A DNA stretch of 64,000 nt from Xanthostigma xanthostigma (lineage: Eukaryota > Arthropoda > Insecta > Raphidioptera > Raphidiidae): assembly GCA_963575645.1 (NCBI GenBank), contig OY754465.1, forward strand, positions 60,907,901 to 60,971,900, given 5' to 3'. A program made the translations under genes and the position numbers. Shown here piece by piece: positions 57,698-64,000 of this stretch. Below the pieces are notes generated by a model. That model did no database searches and was not told where the DNA came from. It was given only the letters and a program-made list of their open reading frames with translations. Positions within the stretch are counted from its first letter, which is position 1, and every line of letters starts with the position of its first letter.

Positions 57698-60600
57698 TTA
57701 AATCTTCAAAAACCACTTTTTCTTTTTTTTATCTTTAATCGGTGACACAGAAATCGTCGATTCGGATTCATCGACGTCTTTATCTGCATCCATATTATTA
57801 CCTTTCGCTCTGGCTCTTTTCTCTTTTTTAATTTTTCTCTTCTCCTTCTTCGAAACTTTAACCGGACTTTGAGACTGTAAGTTAGATTCTTCATCTCTCT
57901 TAGCTGCCAATAGAGTCAGATGTGAACTGATACTCAGATCTTCTTCTGCTTCGCGCAACCGATCCATTTCCAAACATTCAACGATTTCGTTACGCCTTTC
58001 TACGACCTCGACCAATCTGCTAATCAACTCCTCTTCTCGAGCTTTATCCGAATCGGTTTTGTTTTTTTCTGGCTGCGCCATCAAGCATCGGATTTGGTAT
58101 TCCAAATCTGCATGTTCTTCTTCCAATCGCTGTTGTCTACGTCTAAAAAAATTGGTTGTCTGTAAAGTCGGTTTACGGACGATAGTTTTACGTGATAACG
58201 TCATAAAGAAACATTGATGAACTCTCTGACGTCACGCGAGAAGAGAGAGAAATGCGTACAAGCCGACGCTTGGGCCGATCGTGCCTCTCTAACGCTTATA
58301 CCGCGCTCTCGCTTGCACGCTCAGACTCACGCGGAACGTGACACTTTTTCGTGCGTGCAGCCGGTGTTTCATCAATTTATAAGACGTTATCACATCAAAA
58401 ACCATGCAAATCTCGTTTAGACCGAAAATAAGTCACAACGAAAGAATTAAAATTTTATTAGTTTCACACTTACAAGTACATGAGCTCTGCCTGTTTTCTG
58501 AAAAGTTCATTCTTTTCATTTACCAACTCGAACAACTGTAAAACGAGATCTTCAACTTCGGGCGTCATCGAAGAATCTACAATAAATAAAATTAGTGTCC
58601 GATACATAACTGACTAAAAAAAACAGTTGTGTGATTTTAAGAAACCACGACGCAAGTGAAACTTTTATTGGATTGTAGACACTTATCCATCACGATTAAT
58701 TATAAACAAAAATATTCACATGAATACACGAATAAAAACATGTAAACACTGTACAGCACTTGCCCGCATGACAGACTGACTATGTGTTATACATACTACA
58801 CGGTCAGCTGATGCTAACCATGGGCGCCGCCATATTAGCCTTGGCTGCTCTACCGAGCGCCTACTCCGAACGCCTTTCACTTTACTCCTACTCCGCGGCC
58901 GCCTGTAATGCGACATGCAACAGACGGCCAGAAAAATTCGGGGCGATAGAATAAAAGTTTCACTTTCAAAAGCATTGTTCACTTAAACATCGAAAGTATG
59001 ATTTACCGTCACTACTGTTGGGCCCCTCGCACTTCTCCCTAATCAACTGTTCAATCTTGACGCCCTGCTTCTCCAGACCCTGTTGCTGCACCTCAATCAA
59101 TTCTAGCTCGCGCTTCAAATCCTCAATCATCGGCAGCGCTCGAATTTGACGTCTCTGTGGAGGAGCCGGTCTCGGAGGCGCAGGTCCTTTCTTTCGCTTC
59201 CATTTGCCATACATGCTTTTGTTCATTGTTGGAAAACTTGGCATATCATTATCTGACGTCGGACCTAAAAGAAGAAAGATGTTACGGTATAAATTAATTT
59301 GTTTAACAAAATATGCTATTTTTCATTTAGAACAGTGATTCCCAAAGTGGTCTATATCGACCCCTAGGGGTCGACGACAACTTGCAAGGGGTTCATGTCA
59401 GCGGGAGAAAAAATTGGGGGTCTATGAAATGAAAATAGGGGTCAACGATAGTGAATCTCCTAACAAAAAAAATTGGTTGTCTGTAAAGTCGGTTTACGGA
59501 CGATAGTTTTACGTGATAACGTATTCCGCTCGAATATCATATTTAATAATACATTACTGCGCTCTCGCTTGCACGCACAGGGTCAAGCGGAACGTTACGG
59601 CGGAACGTTACACTTTTTCGTGCGTGCAGCTGGTGTTTCATCAATTTATAAGACGTTATCACGTCAAAAAAGGAACAAACTGGACATCGTTAACCGAAGA
59701 GATTTAAGATTAAATCTAACTAAATTGATGCCAAATGTTGAAAATTTATTATTAAAGCATCTCATCCCTCACACTAAAAGCATTTATTTTTTGCTTGGTT
59801 ATTTTATGTAACAGAAAGTAAATTTTAATTTGATTCGTTTAATTTGAATCTAATTAATAAATGTATAAAACTAAACATTTCATACTAAATTTCACTACCA
59901 TTATAAATTCAAATCGTTCAAAGTGAGTAGCACTATACCGGTTGTCAAAAATACATTTGAAATTAATGAATTTGTAAAAAATCAATATTAGATAAGCAGG
60001 GGGTCTACCCAAACCCGAAAAACATGGCAAGTGGTCTACAAGACAAAAAAGTTTGGGAACCTCTGATTTAGAAGGAATACTCACTTATAGTACTGTTCGT
60101 ACTTGAAATCATGCTTTGTCTCGTCCTGTTTTGTTCATCTTTACTGGTCTTGGCTTTCTCCCATTCTGACGAGCCAAGACTTTTGTCTGTTATTTGCTCG
60201 TCGGACACAACCACCAGCTTGTCTTTCAATTCGGCAGGCGTAACGATAGTATCGGTCGCACTCGCTGTAAAATCGGGAGGCGCCGGAGCAGGTCTGTTCT
60301 TGCGTAATTTTGGAGTGACCTTCGGTGAATGTGACTGGAAGTCATGAACAGTACAGGTAATAACCAGAGTCTGATCGACGAAGACAAGTTTCTTTAAATA
60401 AAACAAAAACGAACCACTTACCCTGCTGTGAGAAGGACTCGATGATATGGAACTATGTAAGGACGAATCATCCGCAGCAAAAAGTTCTTTAGCAACGCTA
60501 GGGGGAGGAGGTGCCGGTTTCTTTTTACGTACGGTTCCGCACGGAGTACGTTGGCCACTGCTATTTAGCGACACTGTTGAATCATACGGCGTGCCTATTT

Positions 60601-63156
60601 TACAAAGTGGCTGTCCGACTGCCGACTTTAAGTTCGACTCAGATTTTGCTGGAGTGCTTGATATTCTAATTACGTAATATATTTTAATTTTATATTTGCA
60701 TCAATTTTACAAAACCTGATTATGAAAACAATTTTTACACTATAACTAATAAATAAAAGAACAAGTTTGTATTTGTTACCTCAATATTCGAGAAACAATT
60801 AATTGATTTTAGTCCAAGAGACGGCTGTAGAAAATGTGTCGTCATAAGGTGGACGAACGAAAAAATTAGAGATGATAGTTAAGACCATAATTAAGAAAGA
60901 TCGCTAAAGTTGCCTGCGAAAATCCTGCCGAAACAATGTTTTTTTAATTTGTTTATCAGTTAATAGACCAGTGAAGTTAGCTTTTGACAAGGACAAAATT
61001 AATAACAGAAAACGAATGATGAGGAAGAGAAGAAACTGCCGTCAGAAATAAAGAAACCAAAAATTCAAATGCGTAAAAGGCCGAAGGGCTGTGGGGGGTG
61101 CATTTTAGGGGTCAAACGCGGTTTTTCGTTATTTCCGGCGAAAGTTGGCCTCCAATCGAAAAGAAAAAAATTAAAAACAAAAAACACGGTTTTTTCAATA
61201 TTTCTTTGAATCTTTAAGGTTATGTGAAAAAGTTATATTCATAAAAGTTGTAGATCCTTTTAATACCTACAACATTGCCATACAACATTTTTCGATTGGA
61301 GGCCAACTTTCGCCGGAAATAACGAAAAACCGCGTTTGACCCCTAAAATGCACCCCCCACAGCCCTTCGGCCTTTTACGCATTTGAATTTTTGGTTTCTG
61401 TATTTCTGACGGCAGTTTCTTCCCTTCGTCATCATTCGTTTTCTGTTATTAATTTTGTCCTTGTCAAAAGCTAACTTCACTGGTCTATTAACTGATAAAC
61501 AAATTAAAAAAACATTGTTTCGGCAGGATTTTCGCAGGCAACCTTAGCGATCTTTCTTAATTATGGTCTTAACTATCATCTCTAATTTTTTCGTTTGTTC
61601 ACCTTATGACGACACATTTTCTGCAGCTGTCTCTTGGACTATTTGAAAAATCTTTCATTGCTGAAAACCCTATATTTCTTGAAAACCAAACGTTCAATTT
61701 TTGTTTTAATTTAATAAAATTTCATATTTTTATCTAGAAAGTGTTTCAATGATCGAATAGACCTAACGATTTTTTTTTGTTTCAAATACTGATATACTTA
61801 CATAGTCATTCTCGGTTTAGGTACGGGCATTGTAGTCTTGACGTCATCATCGCTAGGTTCTTCTCCGTCACTCCAAAATGGATTCAAGCAAATTTTTGGC
61901 GCTTCGACAGTTTTCTTTGTTCTTGGACTCGGCACAGGAGGCTTCATTTCCTCTTCATCTTCATCAGAGCTTCCAAACGGATTGGTGCTTTCTTTTTTCA
62001 CAAGTTTTATATCATGGCCATCGTCATCATCTCCAAACGGATTTAATTCTTCAGGGTAAACGTCTGATTCGTCATTTTCAACTACACTATTTGTTACAGG
62101 TGACAAAGTTTCCACTTTGACCGAAAGGTTTTCATTCTCTTCTATACTTTTATCTAACTTTGTTTCATCTGTTACTAAAGATATTTCTGCATCACTTTTT
62201 TGAACTGAATCTAGACCAATATCGTCTGTTTTATTAAATTCGGTTTTCAACTGTTCTGGTTCATTTGTGTTATCTAACTTGTCTAATGAAGGCACTTTGG
62301 GTATTTGAGATTCACATAGTTTATCCGTATCTAATTGATTTGAACTTAACCTAACACTACTTTCTACATTTTGTTCTTGTTGCGACGAAGCATCTTTTTC
62401 GAACATCTGCATTCGCATTTTGACCAGAGACAGTCTTGGATTTGGTAGATCGTCTTTGTTCGCAGCTGCGTTAGTTTCTTTGGTAACCACATTAGCTTTA
62501 TCATCGCTACTTAAACTACAAATTGACGGTACATCGCTATCACTACACTTATAGTTAATTTGTTCGTTATTTACACGCCTTTCCGATTCGCTCTCGGAGA
62601 CGTTCGGAAACGGCAACTCTACATGTTTATTTACACATTGTTCTTCGCCGCGTTCCTCGACGCACTCTACACACGCGTTCACCGCTTCGACAATCGGCGA
62701 CAACTCAGACTCGACCGGAGGAGACTCCCGACCGTCTGTTCGATCCGGTTCGAGCATGTTGCTGTTCATGAAATCGCTCATCGCTTTGGACATTGGAGAA
62801 ACGTCGCTACTATCTTCATATCGCAGCAGTCCTTTCTGCTTCTCTTCATCGCTGAGAGATCGAGTCAGAACCTTCTGTTTCTCCAAGCACGAGTCGACCT
62901 CGTTCTCTGAATGAGCTTTCGTTATTTGAACGTCCTCCTCCTCGTCTGGACACGTCTCGCAACAATACTGACCATCCTCGGTTTCGTAATAGTTGGCGAG
63001 GCTGAGTTGGTGCGAACAACGCGCGCACCGGAAACACGTACGATGGTAGAGGCGTCGACCGACTAAAAGGCGCTCCGCGAGGAACACGGGCAGGCCACAT
63101 CGGCTGCACGGCTCACGTCGTAGGACACCGCCGCCGACACCGCCTTTTGCCGCTAT
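57698..63156 (-). CDS. MICALL: MICAL-like protein (LIM + bMERB), 5' part outside window
   Basis: Scaffold linking Rab GTPases and EHD proteins on recycling endosomes. Exons on the minus strand: 63156-61802, 60665-60422, 60334-60085, 59264-59007, 58576-58474, 58142-57698; phases close over 884 residues. The first exon seen begins with a LIM domain (CSRCGLPVFL..., Cys17/Cys20/His38/Cys41/Cys44/Cys47) and later has three NPF motifs followed by acidic residues (NPFGDDDD, NPFGSSDEDE, NPFWSDGEE), typical EH-domain ligands. Proline-rich PAPPPP, PAPAPP and PAPPRPAPP segments follow. The last three exons form the coiled bMERB domain that binds Rab8-family GTPases, with a basic tail. The calponin-homology domain must lie upstream. 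A bona fide MICAL with a monooxygenase domain cannot be excluded, but the NPF motifs favour MICAL-L. Confidence 0.88.
58152..58396 (-). mobile_element. T-tract element copy E, abutting last MICAL-like acceptor
   Basis: On the minus strand it starts GATGTGATAACGTC after TTTTT and ends ..CTTTACAGACAACCAA, then TTTTTTTAG|last exon. It makes up about three-quarters of a 331-bp intron. Sense to the gene and closest to copy C. Confidence 0.87.
58619..58975 (-). mobile_element. GTGAAACTTTTATT-ended element, copy 2
   Basis: Inverted copy of 12840-13200. It fills about 83% of the 430-bp MICAL-like intron 58577-59006 and is sense to the gene. Its 3' end (..CACACAACTGTTTTTT) again runs into a T-rich stretch. 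Confidence 0.7.
59333..60065. mobile_element. hAT remnant with transposase C-terminal scrap
   Basis: Ends CAGTGATTCCCAAAGTGG / AAAGTTTGGGAACCTCTG with a perfect 8-bp duplication atttagaa (59325-59332, 60066-60073). Downstream of the nested T-tract copy F, the plus-strand frame RRDLRLNLTKLMPNVENLLL resembles the extreme C-terminus of ZBED/hAT transposases. The rest of the gene is missing. Confidence 0.7.
59473..59665 (-). mobile_element. T-tract element copy F, nested in hAT remnant
   Basis: Minus-strand start GACGTGATAACGTC after 6 T, end ..CAGACAACCAA before 8 T. It shares tattaaatatgatattcgag with copy A. It is sense to the MICAL-like gene but about 210 nt from the acceptor, showing that the element moves independently of splice sites. 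Confidence 0.85.
60811..61640. repeat. 830-bp near-perfect palindrome in MICAL-like intron
   Basis: Arms 60811-61161 and 61289-61640 (about 350 bp each) are inverted copies starting AGTCCAAGAGACGGCTG, with a spacer of about 127 bp. Only scattered mismatches were seen. No coding frame. A foldback transposon or a recent inverted duplication. Confidence 0.8.
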
Positions 63157-64000
63157 CTGTGAACAAAATGTAAAGCACTTTTTATACACCGGACTACAGA
63201 ACACAAGAAATTAATTTTAAATTTAAATATTAAAGATATCCCAGCTGTTGCTTGATTACAGTTTACTTCATAATATTTAGTGTGCCAATTGTTTCGACAA
63301 TGGTCATACACAGGATGTGGTCACTTCCTATACTGATTAATTAGAATGATACACGTAACATGACTGACCGTTTCAATGGAGTTTCACGGTTAATTAAACA
63401 ACAAAAATACACGGTGAAGCAGATCAACAAACGAAATCAATACCATCAATCGATCGCAAATGAATAATCACTCAACATCCATGTATGTATCATAATAAAT
63501 ATAAAGAATGTCAAGAAATTTAGATATGAAATTAGAGCGTCTTATCAGAAAATGTTTTTTTCTTTTTATTACAGGAATATTTAAACTCAAGTTAATCGTA
63601 CTTAATTTTTGACTGATAATCTGTAGGTACCACTATTATTATACGTTATCAATACATGTCTAATATGTTACAAACAGTACTTATATGAATCCTGCTTTGT
63701 TTTAATTTATTGATCGCTGCAATTCAACAACACAAAATATACTTCTATTGAGATTTGGCATATGGGCAGAGTTTAGACCAAATGCAATGTCCAATCCGCC
63801 ATTTTTCATATATATAGTAATATTAACAGGATGCAAAATGTATTAATGGTTTAAATTTCTGTCGCTAGATGTCCGATGGTTTTATGTCAAATCCCAATAC
63901 TCTTGAGTACACGAAACAATGAAGTGATTTTCTAAAACTGTCCGAACATCAATTTTATAATCAATACCAATAATATTTAAATTAAAATCCCATTAAACGG
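63157..64000. other. Intron upstream of MICAL-like LIM exon
   Basis: No exon recognised. The segment near 63770-63890 (aatgcaatgtccaatccgcc ..) is an inverted, diverged copy of sequence in SF3B1 intron 3 near 26690-26810. Confidence 0.4.

Noticed and set aside
57698-58204. 168-codon ORF starting upstream of the last MICAL-like exon
   Set aside because: Its N-terminus (through ..TTNFFR) is translated T-tract element. The real exon begins at 58142 after the TTTTTTTAG acceptor.

Overview
This is a eukaryotic nuclear window, about two-thirds A+T. It has spliced genes with GT..AG introns, AATAAA signals, arthropod TCAGT-type initiators and dense MITE/Helitron debris. Two Helitron-like repeats (3142-3500 and 29571-30290) resemble, from memory, the Lep1-type Helitrons of butterflies and moths. 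The best guess is therefore a lepidopteran insect; the order is less certain than 'insect'.

Layout. Positions 1-17890 are gene-poor and repeat-rich: hAT-type MITEs with 8-bp target duplications, an inverted pair of about 580-bp repeats 9 kb apart, a tandem duplication, a foldback element and a Helitron. It also holds three unexplained gene-like signals: a TATA+Inr promoter with an orphan coding exon (4658-4888, +), a textbook heat-shock promoter pointing left (14141-14330, -), and a signal-peptide first exon (18134-18182, -). From 20 kb on the window is gene-dense, in strikingly alternating orientation: MRM3 (-), SF3B1 (+), CIR1 (-), an unrecognised 421-aa intronless gene (+), INTS9 (-, intronless), a YIL108W-like zinc metallopeptidase (+), GLTP (+), mRpL16 (-), UQCRB (+) and the 3' part of a MICAL-like gene (-). 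Four pairs are divergent over 311-460 bp and probably share promoters. One of these pairs is two nuclear-encoded mitochondrial proteins (mRpL16/UQCRB).

Themes. The genes are mostly conserved housekeeping functions: mitochondrial rRNA methylation and translation (MRM3, mRpL16), respiratory complex III (UQCRB), splicing (SF3B1, CIR1), snRNA/mRNA 3'-end processing (INTS9), glycolipid transfer (GLTP) and Rab/EHD-linked membrane traffic (MICAL-like). They do not form one pathway. Exon chains were rebuilt by reading frame, splice sites and remembered family sequence, and the phases close exactly for every gene.

Most interesting observation. A family of about 190-660-bp elements occurs six times (32067, 34412, 46770, 55591, 58152, 59473). 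Every copy is bounded by T-runs. All five intronic copies are sense to their host gene, and three sit inside the polypyrimidine tract directly abutting a 3' splice site (SF3B1 exon 9, metallopeptidase exon 3, MICAL-like last exon). An empty site in a paralogous repeat within this window shows the target is a run of about 9 T that is duplicated. This looks like a T-tract-targeting, splice-acceptor-homing (introner-like) element.
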